Source: Chloroflexota bacterium (lineage in GTDB: Bacteria > Chloroflexota > Limnocylindria > Limnocylindrales > CSP1-4). Taken from it: DNA of 16,273 bases. A model generated the notes under the pieces. It was not told the origin of the DNA and ran no database searches. It worked only from the letters and a program-made list of their open reading frames with translations. This document shows, piece by piece, positions 1 through 6,841 of the stretch. The stretch spans positions 1 through 16,273 of the forward strand of contig JAJYDP010000030.1 in NCBI GenBank assembly GCA_021777365.1. The letters are read 5' to 3'. Each line of letters opens with the position of its first letter. Position 1 is the first letter of the stretch. The position numbers were made by a program, and so were the translations under genes.

Positions 1-356
1 CGGGCACCCCGCCGCCCGGGGCCCGTCGCGGCGCGGCGGCGGCCCTCGCCGCCGCGATCCGGGGTGGCGCGGACGCCCGCGAGATCGCCGCCATCGAGCC
101 TGCGAACGACCTCCTGCCGGCCGCCGCCGCGCTGATGCCGGAGCTGGCGCCGCTCCGCCAGGCGCTTGCCGCGCTACTCGGACGGCACGTGCACCTCAGC
201 GGGTCCGGCCCGACCCTCGCGGTCCTCTATCCTTCCCCTGGAGCGGCCCGGCGGGCCGCCGCGATCGTCCGCGCCGCGGTTGCCCGTGGGGCGGTGCCGC
301 AGCCGGGCGGTTCGCTCGACGTCATCGCCACCCGGACACTGGGAGGAGAGCCATGA
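1..356 (+). CDS. ispE: 4-(cytidine 5'-diphospho)-2-C-methyl-D-erythritol kinase, C-terminal part (5' end outside window)
   Basis: This is the last ~118 codons of a GHMP-family kinase; the reading frame enters at base 3 and is open from the window edge. IspE phosphorylates the 2-hydroxyl of CDP-methylerythritol in the cytoplasmic MEP pathway to IPP/DMAPP. The sequence shows the IspE-type segment ANDLLPAA and the C-terminal glycine-rich GHMP motif LSGSGPTLAVLY, followed by a helix rich in Ala and Arg that closes the fold. Homoserine kinase and mevalonate-type kinases share the GHMP motif, but the NDLLPAA-to-SGSGPT arrangement fits IspE best. The stop codon TGA (354-356) overlaps the ATG of the following ridA, so the two genes are probably translationally coupled. 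The upstream part cannot be judged. Confidence 0.85.
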   Translation, partial: GTPPPGARRGAAAALAAAIRGGADAREIAAIEPANDLLPAAAALMPELAPLRQALAALLGRHVHLSGSGPTLAVLYPSPGAARRAAAIVRAAVARGAVPQPGGSLDVIATRTLGGEP

Positions 357-739
357 AGGAGCAGATCGCCACGACGGCCGCACCCGCTGCCATCGGGCCG
401 TACAGCCAGGCGGTCCGGGACGGGCGGTTCATCTTCTGCTCGGGCCAGCTCGGCCTGGAGCCCGCGAGCGGCGAGCTCGCGCAGGGCGTGGAGCAGCAGG
501 CCGAGCAGGCCCTCTCGAACCTGCGCGCCGTCCTCGGCACGGCGGGCGCGACCATGGACGACGTGGTGAAGACCACCATCTTCCTCGCGGACATGGCCGA
601 CTTTGCCGCGGTCAACGCGATCTACGCCCGGCACTTCGGGGAACCGTTCCCGGCCCGCTCCACGGTCGCCGTGGCGGCGCTGCCGCGCGGCGGCCGCGTC
701 GAGATCGAGGCCACTGCCCTGGTCCCGGAGCAGGCGTGA
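353..739 (+). CDS. ridA: RidA family 2-iminobutanoate/2-iminopropanoate deaminase
   Basis: The 128-residue protein has the normal length of the YjgF/YER057c/UK114 family, a cytoplasmic trimer that hydrolyses reactive enamine/imine products of PLP enzymes such as threonine dehydratase. Visible family features are IGPYSQAV (residues 14-21), FCSGQLGL (28-35), the central TTIFLADMADFAAVN stretch (74-88), and PARSTVAV, where Arg102 corresponds to the substrate-carboxylate-binding Arg105 of E. coli RidA. The closing VEIEATAL contains Glu119, equivalent to the Glu that positions catalytic water. These residues mark the active RidA subgroup rather than a degenerate Rid protein. The ATG is preceded by GGGAGGAG at 341-348, inside the end of ispE, and overlaps the ispE stop as ATGA. 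No partner PLP enzyme lies next to it. Confidence 0.94.
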   Translation: MKEQIATTAAPAAIGPYSQAVRDGRFIFCSGQLGLEPASGELAQGVEQQAEQALSNLRAVLGTAGATMDDVVKTTIFLADMADFAAVNAIYARHFGEPFPARSTVAVAALPRGGRVEIEATALVPEQA

Positions 740-760
740 GACGGTCACCATCGCCCGTCG

Positions 761-789
761 TTGACACGTCCCCTGGGTCGCCACAGAAT
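761..789 (+). promoter_or_regulatory. Sigma70-type promoter for glmU
   Basis: A perfect -35 TTGACA (761-766) is followed after exactly 17 bp by CAGAAT (784-789), a 4/6 match to TATAAT. Transcription would start near base 796, giving a leader of about 45 nt before the GTG of glmU. This is the only promoter in the window with a consensus -35. It lies in the 100-bp gap between ridA and glmU, so glmU and the following CNNM gene probably form their own transcript. Confidence 0.6.
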
Positions 790-803
790 CGCAGGGACGT
801 GTC
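763..803. repeat. Perfect 10-bp inverted repeat across the glmU promoter
   Basis: GACACGTCCC (763-772) and GGGACGTGTC (794-803) are exact reverse complements separated by 21 bp. Each arm carries a small GAC-NN-GTC dyad, with dyad centres 33 bp apart, about three helical turns. The left arm overlaps the -35 box and the right arm covers the expected transcription start. That placement suits an operator for a dimeric repressor. A 10-bp hairpin ending the ispE-ridA transcript is the alternative, although no T-tract follows. Confidence 0.55.
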
Positions 804-839
804 CACCCAGCCTCCAGGTCGCGACGGGGCGCTCGCATC

Positions 840-2240
840 GTGACGAGCGCGGAAGGACGGCCCCTCGCGATCGTGCTCGCTGCGGGGCTGGGCACCCGGA
901 TGCGGTCAAGTCGCCCAAAGGTGCTCCACCCCGTCTGTGGCCGGCCCATGCTGGCGCACGTCCTCGACGCGGCACGGGCCGTCAGCGACCGGCCACCCCT
1001 GGTGGTCGTATCGCCCGCGACGGAGGCCGTCCGCGAGGTGTTCGGGGGCGACGGCGTCGACTACGCCCTGCAGCCGGAGCCGCTCGGCACGGCGGACGCG
1101 CTGCGGGCCGCGCTGGCCGTGGCGCCGCCGGACGCGGACGAGCTGGTGGTCCTGAGCGGCGACGTGCCGCTCCTGCGCCCGGAGACGGTGCGCCGGCTGC
1201 TGGAGCTTCGCCGCGCGGAGGTCGCGACGGTCGCCATCTCGGTCATGCGCCCACCGGACCCCCGCGGCTACGGGCGGGTCGTGCGCGATGGCGCCGGGCG
1301 GGTCGCGCGCATCGTGGAGGAGAAGGACGCCGACGAGGCCACGCGGGCCATCGGGGAGATCAACGCCGCGCTCTACGCATTCGACGCGGCATGGGCACGC
1401 GCCCGGATCGACGACGTCGGTCCCTCCGTGACCACCGGCGAGTACTACCTCCCGGAGCTGGTCGCCATGGCGTGCGCCGAGGGCGGCACGGTGGTGGCGC
1501 TCGACGTCGCCGACCACCGCGAGCTGGCCGGCATCAACGACCGGGTCCAGCTGGCCGCCGCGGAGGCGGAGCTGCGCCGCCGCATCGTGGAGGCGCACAT
1601 GCTTGCCGGCGTCACGATGCTCGACCCGGCGACCGTCCTGATCGACGCCGGGGTGGAGATCGCGCCGGACGTCGTCCTGGAGCCCGGGGTGGTGCTGCAG
1701 GGGCGCACCCGGATCGGGATCGACACCGTGATCGGGACCGGCACCCGGATCGTCGACAGCGTGGTCGGCGAGCGGTGCCGCATCTGGTCGAGCGTGATCG
1801 AGTCGAGCGAGGTCGGCAACGACGTGCGCGTGGGGCCCTGGGCGCACCTGCGGCCCGGTGCGTCGGTCGGCGACGGGGCGGAGGTGGGCAACTTCGCCGA
1901 GATCAAGTCCAGCCGACTGGGCCCCGGCTCCAAGCAGCACCACTTCAGCTACCTGGGCGACGCGACGATCGGATCGCACGTGAACATCGGCGCCGGCACG
2001 ATCACCTGCAACTACGACGGGCGCGCCAAGCACCGCACCACCATCGGGGACGGCGCGTTCATCGGCTCCGACACCATGCTGGTCGCGCCGCTCTCGGTGG
2101 GGACGGGCGCCCGGACCGGAGCCGGGTCCGTGGTCACGCACGACGTGCCCGACGGGATGCTCGCCGTGGGCGTTCCCGCCCGGCTGCGCCATCCCCGGAC
2201 CCCGCCGACGCCGCCGGAGGGCTCCGGGCCCGCGGCATGA
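840..2240 (+). CDS. glmU: Bifunctional UDP-N-acetylglucosamine pyrophosphorylase / glucosamine-1-phosphate N-acetyltransferase
   Basis: The 466-residue GlmU makes UDP-GlcNAc for peptidoglycan and surface glycans in two cytoplasmic steps: acetylation of GlcN-1-P, then uridylylation. The N-terminal nucleotidyltransferase domain shows LAAGLGTRMRSSRPKVLH (13-30) with the conserved GxGTRM and Lys27, then QPEPLGTADAL, LSGDVPLL, and GYGRVVRDGAGRVARIVEE. The C-terminal half is a left-handed beta-helix of hexapeptide repeats from about residue 265, and contains the acetyltransferase signature KQHHFSYLGDATIG with the catalytic-His region, and GAGTITCNYDG. The length is normal for the family. The start is GTG with no clear Shine-Dalgarno sequence (only GGGG about 9 bases upstream); no better in-frame start precedes the LAAGLGTRM motif. 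The stop TGA overlaps the ATG of the next gene. Confidence 0.96.
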   Translation: MTSAEGRPLAIVLAAGLGTRMRSSRPKVLHPVCGRPMLAHVLDAARAVSDRPPLVVVSPATEAVREVFGGDGVDYALQPEPLGTADALRAALAVAPPDADELVVLSGDVPLLRPETVRRLLELRRAEVATVAISVMRPPDPRGYGRVVRDGAGRVARIVEEKDADEATRAIGEINAALYAFDAAWARARIDDVGPSVTTGEYYLPELVAMACAEGGTVVALDVADHRELAGINDRVQLAAAEAELRRRIVEAHMLAGVTMLDPATVLIDAGVEIAPDVVLEPGVVLQGRTRIGIDTVIGTGTRIVDSVVGERCRIWSSVIESSEVGNDVRVGPWAHLRPGASVGDGAEVGNFAEIKSSRLGPGSKQHHFSYLGDATIGSHVNIGAGTITCNYDGRAKHRTTIGDGAFIGSDTMLVAPLSVGTGARTGAGSVVTHDVPDGMLAVGVPARLRHPRTPPTPPEGSGPAA

Positions 2241-3562
2241 ACCCGCTCGAGCTCCTCGTCATCGCGGTGCTGATCGCGTGCAACGCGATCTTCGTCGCGG
2301 CCGAGATCGCCCTCGTCACCATCCGGGCCAGCCGGGTCGAACAGCTCGTCGAGCAGGGGAACCGGTCCGCCCGACGGCTGCAGCAGCTGCTGACCCGCCC
2401 GGGGCGTTTCCTCGCCGTCACCCAGCTCGGGATCACCTTCATCGGTTTCCTCGCCTCCGCGTTCGCGGCGGTCAGCCTCACGAACGCCCTGCGGGACGTC
2501 ATCGCCCGGATCGCGCCACTCGCGCCATATGCGACACCGGTGGCCCTCGTGATCGTCACCGCGCTCCTGGCCCTGGTCACCATCGTCTTCGGCGAGCTGG
2601 TGCCCAAGGCGCTGGCCCTGGCCAACGCCGAGCGGTTCGCGCTGGCCGTCGCCGGGCCGTTCGAGCTGATCGAGCGGCTCGCCGGGCCGCTGGTGGGGTT
2701 CCTCGAGGCGGTCACCGATGCGATCGCCCGACCGCTCGGTGGCGAGCGGACCGACCGCTCGCAGATCTCCATGGAGGAGCTCAAGATCCTGGTCGAGCGC
2801 GGCGGCGAGCAGGGGGTGCTGGAGGCCGAGGAGGAGCAGATGATCTCGGCCGTCATCGAGCTCGGGGAGGGCCGGGTCCACGAGGTGATGGTGCCGCGCA
2901 TCGACGTGACCGCCGTCCCGGTGGACACGTCCTTCGACGAGGCGGTCGACACGATCCTCCGCGAGGGCCACTCGCGGATCCCCGTGTACGAGGACAGCAT
3001 CGACAACATCGTGGGGATCCTCTACGCGAAGGATCTGCTGCCCTACCTCAAGGGCCAGGAGCCCCCGCCCGAGCTGCGCCGCATGCTCCGCGCGCCGCTC
3101 TTCGTCCCGGAGTCGATGAGCGTGGACGACCTGCTCCACGAGCTCCAGCGACGCAAGGTCCACATGGCGATCGTGCTGGACGAGTACGGCGGCACGGCCG
3201 GGATCGTGACCATCGAGGACCTGCTCGAGGAGATCGTGGGCGAGATCCAGGACGAGTACGACGTCGAGGAGCCCATGGTCGAGACGATCGAGAGCGGCCG
3301 GGTCCGCTTCGACGGGCGGGCGAACATCGACGACTTCGTTGACGCGTTCGGCGTGGACCTGGCCGACGCCGACCGGGAGGAGTACGACACGGTCGGCGGC
3401 CTCGTGTACCACCGGATCGGCGGCGTGCCGAAGGTCGGCGACACCATCGACGTGGACGGGATCTCGCTGACGGTCGAGTCGACCGACGGGCGGCGCGTGG
3501 GCAAGGTGCTCGCCGCTCGGCTGCCGGAATCTGAGCCGGAAGCAGAGGCGGGCGAGGGCTAG
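2237..3562 (+). CDS. CNNM/HlyC-CorC family membrane protein with CBS pair (hemolysin-like transporter)
   Basis: This is a 441-residue protein of the family often annotated as hemolysin or magnesium/cobalt efflux protein (TlyC, CorC, YfjD, PaeA type). The N-terminal DUF21/CNNM domain holds hydrophobic segments at about residues 4-28, 58-81 and 98-118 and the conserved [11 protein letters not shown] (118-128). A cytosolic tandem CBS pair follows from about 212 to 335, with [17 protein letters not shown] and [20 protein letters not shown] typical of the two CBS motifs. The C-terminal CorC_HlyC domain covers about 350-430, with DEYDVEEP before it and [19 protein letters not shown] inside it. Proposed roles are divalent-cation export or sensing of adenosine nucleotides; the substrate cannot be read from the sequence. 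The ATG overlaps the glmU stop (ATGA), and this start yields the family-typical first membrane helix. A longer in-frame opening upstream is only the shadow of glmU. Confidence 0.93.
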   Translation: MNPLELLVIAVLIACNAIFVAAEIALVTIRASRVEQLVEQGNRSARRLQQLLTRPGRFLAVTQLGITFIGFLASAFAAVSLTNALRDVIARIAPLAPYATPVALVIVTALLALVTIVFGELVPKALALANAERFALAVAGPFELIERLAGPLVGFLEAVTDAIARPLGGERTDRSQISMEELKILVERGGEQGVLEAEEEQMISAVIELGEGRVHEVMVPRIDVTAVPVDTSFDEAVDTILREGHSRIPVYEDSIDNIVGILYAKDLLPYLKGQEPPPELRRMLRAPLFVPESMSVDDLLHELQRRKVHMAIVLDEYGGTAGIVTIEDLLEEIVGEIQDEYDVEEPMVETIESGRVRFDGRANIDDFVDAFGVDLADADREEYDTVGGLVYHRIGGVPKVGDTIDVDGISLTVESTDGRRVGKVLAARLPESEPEAEAGEG

Positions 3563-3571
3563 ACCGTCCCG

Positions 3572-3612
3572 GGAACCGGCGCGGCCCGGGTTCGTGCCGG
3601 CGGCCCGGTTCC
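3572..3612. repeat. Inverted repeat between convergent genes, possible weak terminator
   Basis: GGAACCGG (3572-3579) and CCGGTTCC (3605-3612) are exact reverse complements around a 25-nt GC-rich loop. The repeat lies in the 79-bp gap between the convergent CNNM gene and the ProRS fragment. TGCCGGCGGC also occurs twice with an 18-bp period (3595-3604 and 3613-3622). A folded RNA could end transcription from both sides, but there is no T-tract, so this is tentative. Confidence 0.3.
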
Positions 3613-3641
3613 TGCCGGCGGCGTCCCGACGGCCCGGTCCG

Positions 3642-4082
3642 TCAGCTCCCGGCCAGCCCGGCCTCCACCTCGGCGAGCGGGACGAGGGTGCGCTCGCCCG
3701 TCGCCCGGTCCGTCACCTCCACGGCGTCCTGTGCCAGGGAGCGCGGGCTCACCGTCAGGATCGTCGGCATCCCCAGGAGCTCGGCGTCGGCGAACTTGAC
3801 GCCCGGCGATTCGTCGCGGTCGTCGTAGAGCACCTCGCGACCGCCCCGCAGCGCCGCGTCGTGGAGTCGCTCGCAGGTCTCCGAGACGCGCGGGTCCCGC
3901 GAGGCGCCGATGGCGACCAGGTGTGCGTGGAACGGGGCGACCTCGCGGGGCCAGGTGATCCCCTTCGCGTCGTGGTGCTCCTCCACGACCGCGGCGACGG
4001 CCCGCAGCAGCCAGGCGCGGTACGCGGCCATCACGACCGGGCGCCGCTCGCCGTCCTCGCCGAGGTAGGTGGCCCCCGGCAC
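3642..4082 (-). CDS. Stand-alone C-terminal fragment of prolyl-tRNA synthetase (anticodon-binding domain); truncated, possibly a pseudogene
   Basis: The 146 residues match only the end of bacterial-type ProRS. GATYLGEDGERRPVVM (3-18) corresponds to the stretch just before class II motif 3, and VVEEHHDAKGITWPREVAPF (36-55) links into a complete anticodon-binding domain, with VLYDDRDESPGVKFADAELL, a following LTVSPRSL, and an ending rich in GERTLVPLAEVE. Motif 3, normally like VMGSYGIGLGRL, reads VMAAYRAWLLRA: the glycines and the pattern needed for ATP binding are lost. Motifs 1 and 2 and the rest of the catalytic domain are absent, because the frame reaches a TAA (4151-4149, the stop of the prenyl synthase) 22 codons upstream. 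It cannot charge tRNA. The anticodon domain looks well preserved and keeps strong GC third positions, so it may still bind tRNA-Pro, or be a recent remnant. The GTG start is uncertain and lacks a strong ribosome-binding site. Confidence 0.72.
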   Translation of the reverse strand: MPGATYLGEDGERRPVVMAAYRAWLLRAVAAVVEEHHDAKGITWPREVAPFHAHLVAIGASRDPRVSETCERLHDAALRGGREVLYDDRDESPGVKFADAELLGMPTILTVSPRSLAQDAVEVTDRATGERTLVPLAEVEAGLAGS

Positions 4083-4148
4083 CTCGGCCCCGTCGCGGCT
4101 GCCGCGACGGGCGATCCCGGTACGCGGACCGGCGAGGTGGCCGGGGCG

Positions 4149-5168
4149 TTACGCGCTGATCGCCGAGAGCATCAGCTCCCGCAGGCGCTCTCGCGCTTCG
4201 CCCTCGACCACGCCGGTGGCGTCCAGCGCGGCGAGCGCCTCGTCCCGGAGCCGGCGGGCCTCGCCGCGCGCGTAGTCCCGCGCCCCGGTGCGCTCGAGGA
4301 TCGACCGTGCCTCCTCGACCTCGTCGGGGGTGGGATCCGTGCGGTCGTAGAGCGCCACCAGGCGCGCGCGGTCCTCCGGCGTGGCGTGCTCCAGGGCGTA
4401 CAGGACCGGCAGTGTCCGCTTGTGCTTCGCCAGGTCCGACGGCTCCTTGCCGGTCACCTGCTCCTGGCCCCAGATGCCCAGGAGATCGTCGTTCAGCTGG
4501 AAGGCGAGCCCGAGCGCCCAGCCGAAGCGCCGGTAGGCGTCCACCACGGCCTGGTCGTCGGTGGCCAGCAGCGCGCCCGCCTCGATGGAGGCGGCGATGA
4601 GCGCCGCGGTCTTGCGCCCGATCATGTCGAAGTAGCCGTCGACCGACAGCTGGCCGCCATGTTCGGATGACTGGATGTCCAGGAACTGTCCCTCGCACAG
4701 GGCCAGGCAGGTGTCGTCGTAGAGGCGCATCAGGCGCAGCACCTTGCGGTCGCTGAACCCGAGGTCCGTGAGCCGGTGGAGGGCCAGGCGGGAGAGGACG
4801 AACAGCGTGTCCCCGGCGTTGATCGCCTGGCCGACGCCGTAGACCGTCCAGAGCGCGGCGCGATGGCGGCGCTCGACGTCGCGATCCTCGATGTCGTCGT
4901 GGACGAGGCTGAAGTTGTGGCCCAGCTCCACGGCGGCCGCACCGGGCAGCGCGGCGTGGTGGTCTCCCGCGATGGAGGCGTAGGCGAGGAGGCCCAGCAG
5001 CGGCCGCAGGCGCTTGCCGCTGACACCGGCCGGGCCGTCCAGGCCCAGGTGGTAGCGCACCATGTCGTACAGGGGCCCGGTGGCGGGACCGTCCACCTCG
5101 TCGATGAGCGCGCGGATCTCGGCTTCCGTGTCGGTGATCATGGCCTGCAGGCCGGCCTGGGTCAGCAC
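4149..5168 (-). CDS. Polyprenyl (geranylgeranyl-type) diphosphate synthase
   Basis: This 339-residue trans-isoprenyl diphosphate synthase condenses allylic diphosphates with IPP to make longer prenyl chains for carotenoids, quinones or lipids. Diagnostic features are GKRLRP (51-56), the first aspartate-rich motif HDDIED (90-95), and CEGQFLDIQ (158-166). The second aspartate region is FQLNDDLLGIWG (223-234), a variant in which the usual last Asp is Gly, as in many actinobacterial-type enzymes. Residues 250-259 read KRTLPVLYAL. Chain length cannot be fixed from sequence alone. The GTG at 5168 has a TATCAT box seven bases upstream and would give a leaderless mRNA; ATG at 5141 (330 residues) is an alternative, also without a ribosome-binding site. 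It diverges from recO and is followed closely by the ProRS fragment. Confidence 0.93.
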   Translation of the reverse strand: MLTQAGLQAMITDTEAEIRALIDEVDGPATGPLYDMVRYHLGLDGPAGVSGKRLRPLLGLLAYASIAGDHHAALPGAAAVELGHNFSLVHDDIEDRDVERRHRAALWTVYGVGQAINAGDTLFVLSRLALHRLTDLGFSDRKVLRLMRLYDDTCLALCEGQFLDIQSSEHGGQLSVDGYFDMIGRKTAALIAASIEAGALLATDDQAVVDAYRRFGWALGLAFQLNDDLLGIWGQEQVTGKEPSDLAKHKRTLPVLYALEHATPEDRARLVALYDRTDPTPDEVEEARSILERTGARDYARGEARRLRDEALAALDATGVVEGEARERLRELMLSAISA

Positions 5169-5175
5169 GCGGTCG

Positions 5176-5181
5176 ATGATA
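5176..5181 (-). promoter_or_regulatory. -10 box (TATCAT) of the prenyl synthase gene, leaderless type
   Basis: Read on the minus strand, TATCAT (5/6 to TATAAT) is followed by seven bases and then the GTG start, so transcription would begin at the start codon itself. No -35 resembling TTGACA stands upstream. Spacing of this kind is known for leaderless genes in Actinobacteria and Deinococcus-Thermus. Confidence 0.45.
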
Positions 5182-5188
5182 CAGGCGC

Positions 5189-5194
5189 TACGCT
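5189..5194 (+). promoter_or_regulatory. -10 box (TACGCT) of recO, leaderless type
   Basis: TACGCT fits the TANNNT pattern and lies six bases before the recO ATG at 5201, with no Shine-Dalgarno sequence in between. It lies within the same 32-bp gap as the divergent TATCAT box on the other strand. Confidence 0.4.
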
Positions 5195-5200
5195 TGCCCC

Positions 5201-5965
5201 ATGCCCGCGCCGCGCGTCTACAAGACCACCGCGATCGTGCTGTCGCGGTTCGACCTCGGCGAGGCGGACCGCGTGGTCACGCTGCTCACGCCGCACGACG
5301 GCAAGCTCAAGGCGATCGCCAAGGGGATCCGCCGCCCGCAGAGCCGGCTGGGCGGCAGCCTGGAGCCGTTCGCGGAGCTGCACCTGGTGCTGGCCCACGG
5401 TCGCACCTTCGACGTGGTGACGCAGGCGACGGTGCGCCACGCCTGGCTCGCCCTGCGCGACCGGCTGGAGTCCACCGCGACCGCCTGGTACCTCTCGGAG
5501 CTGATCGAGCGGTCGACCGAGGAGCGGGCTCCCGCGCCGCGCCTCTACGACCTGCTGGTGGACGCCCTGGGACACCTGGATGCCGGCCTCCCCCCGGGCC
5601 GGGTCGCCCGCTGGTTCGAGTTCCGGCTGACGGACGAGCTGGGCCTGCGCCCCGAGGTCGACCGGTGCGTGGAGTGCGACCGGCGCCTCGAGGCCGACGA
5701 GCCGTTCCGCTGGGTGCCGGCGCTCGGCGGGCTCCTCTGCGCGGCCCACCCGGGGCCGATCGCCGAGCGCGCCAGCCTGTCCGGCGCCGGGCTGCGGCTC
5801 CTCAAGGCGTACCGGCACATGGAGCTGGACGCGGTGGCGTCGCTGCGCCTGCCGCCGGCGGTGGAGGCAGAGGCCGAGCAGGCGATGCGCCTCTTCGTGC
5901 GCCACGTGCTGGAGCGGGACGCGCGCTCGCTGGCGTTCCTGGACGAGGTGCGCACCGGGCGCTGA
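5201..5965 (+). CDS. recO: DNA repair protein RecO
   Basis: The 254-residue protein has normal RecO length. RecO works in the RecFOR pathway in the cytoplasm, binding single-stranded DNA and SSB, annealing strands and helping load RecA at gaps. The N-terminal OB fold begins RVYKTTAIVLSRFDLGEADR (5-24), followed by VTLLTPHDGKLKAIAKGIRR (26-45), a strong family signature. A helical domain follows. The C-terminal zinc site reads CVECDRRL (about 157-164) paired with GLLCAAHPG about 20 residues later, so the ligands appear as CxxC and CxxH. The ATG gives the expected N-terminus. It is divergent from the prenyl synthase with 32 bp between start codons. The 197-bp gap after it shows only GC-rich dyads. 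Confidence 0.94.
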   Translation: MPAPRVYKTTAIVLSRFDLGEADRVVTLLTPHDGKLKAIAKGIRRPQSRLGGSLEPFAELHLVLAHGRTFDVVTQATVRHAWLALRDRLESTATAWYLSELIERSTEERAPAPRLYDLLVDALGHLDAGLPPGRVARWFEFRLTDELGLRPEVDRCVECDRRLEADEPFRWVPALGGLLCAAHPGPIAERASLSGAGLRLLKAYRHMELDAVASLRLPPAVEAEAEQAMRLFVRHVLERDARSLAFLDEVRTGR

Positions 5966-6162
5966 GGCGCCGGGCCGCGCGGCGGTCGCCCGCTCGGGCG
6001 TGGCCGGACCGGACGGATGGCACTCGACGCCCGGCGGCACGGGCGCTACACCAGATCCGCGCGTGACGCGACGATGCGTGGTCCAGCGGCGCCGGGGCAG
6101 CCCGGGCCTTTGGCCGGTCCCGGCGGGCACGCCCCGGGCGCGTCGCCGCCGGGAGGCAGATC

Positions 6163-6684
6163 ATGACCGTCCAGGAAACCGCCCGGCCGCCCCACGCCGG
6201 GCTCCTCGACTGGCTCGCCAGCCACGAGATCCAGTACGAGCTCCACGAGCACCCCGTCTCCTTCACGGCCCGCGAGACGGCCCGCATCGAGCACATCGAC
6301 CCGCGCACGTTCGCCAAGACGGTCGCGGTCGTGGCCGATGACGGTCGCCGGGCGCTGCTGGTGATCAACGGCGCCGACATGCTGGACCTGGTCAAGGCCC
6401 GCAGGGCGATGAACGCGCGCCACGTCCGTCTCCTGACCGAGGCGGAGCTGGCGGAGCTGGCGCCGTCCTGCGACCTGGGCACCATCCCGCCGGTGGCGGA
6501 CATCTTCACGCTCCCGGTCATGGCGGACTTCGCCGTCCGTGACGACCCGCGCATCACCTTCCACGCGGGGAGCCACGGGTTCTGCGTCCGCGTGGACCGG
6601 GCCGCCTGGGAGCACGCCGCCGCCATCCAGTACGCGGACCTGGCCGAGGAGCGGGACGCCCGGCCGCGCTGGGCGCTCTCGTAG
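6163..6684 (+). CDS. YbaK/EbsC family protein, probable Cys/Pro-tRNA-type trans-editing deacylase
   Basis: The 173-residue protein carries the YbaK/aminoacyl-tRNA-synthetase-associated domain, a free-standing relative of the INS editing domain of bacterial ProRS. Family members hydrolyse mischarged tRNAs such as Cys-tRNA-Pro or Ala-tRNA-Pro. The sequence shows YELHEHPVSFTARETARIEH (25-44) and RTFAKTVAVVADDG (48-61), where Lys52 is the conserved catalytic-site lysine. A LGTIPPVADIFTLPVMAD stretch and ITFHAGSHGFCVRV near the end complete the fold. The subgroup resembles PrdX/ProX-like proteins rather than E. coli YbaK itself, and the substrate is not certain. GGGAGG stands nine bases before the ATG at 6163, supporting the start. 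It lies between recO and glyS, about 2 kb from a ProRS fragment. Confidence 0.85.
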   Translation: MTVQETARPPHAGLLDWLASHEIQYELHEHPVSFTARETARIEHIDPRTFAKTVAVVADDGRRALLVINGADMLDLVKARRAMNARHVRLLTEAELAELAPSCDLGTIPPVADIFTLPVMADFAVRDDPRITFHAGSHGFCVRVDRAAWEHAAAIQYADLAEERDARPRWALS

Positions 6685-6802
6685 GCGTCCGCCCTCCGGC
6701 GGACCCGAGTGCTGCACCCGGGCGAACGGGCCGGTTGCCGACCCGTGGCCCTGCGTGACGCCATGCGCCCGCCGCGGCCGCACGTCCACCGCGCGGCCCG
6801 CA

Positions 6803-6841
6803 TCCATCCGCCGATTGCCGGCTCCATCCGCCGATTGCCGG
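6803..6841 (+). repeat. 20-bp-period tandem repeat upstream of glyS
   Basis: The 19-bp unit TCCATCCGCCGATTGCCGG occurs exactly at 6803-6821 and again at 6823-6841. A degenerate third copy, TCCGTCCGCCG, follows at 6845-6855. The repeats lie in the 252-bp gap between the YbaK gene and glyS, about 100 bp before the glyS start. They could be regulator-binding sites or a simple replication-slippage product. Confidence 0.85.

Noticed and set aside
761..2236. N-terminal extension of the CNNM protein by nearly 500 residues
   Set aside because: The extension is the glmU sequence in another frame; the ATG at 2237 gives the normal first membrane helix and overlaps the glmU stop.
3559..4698. Alternative minus-strand frame over the prenyl synthase 3' end and ProRS fragment
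   Set aside because: Arg/Gly/Ala-rich with no motif; the overlapping frames match known families.
5966..6162. Possible tRNA or small RNA in the recO to YbaK gap
   Set aside because: GC-rich dyads such as GGCC-TTT-GGCC exist, but there is no TTCRANY arm, cloverleaf or promoter with terminator.
6803..6841. Tandem repeats as a minimal CRISPR array
   Set aside because: The copies are separated by only one base, there are no spacers, and no cas gene is near.
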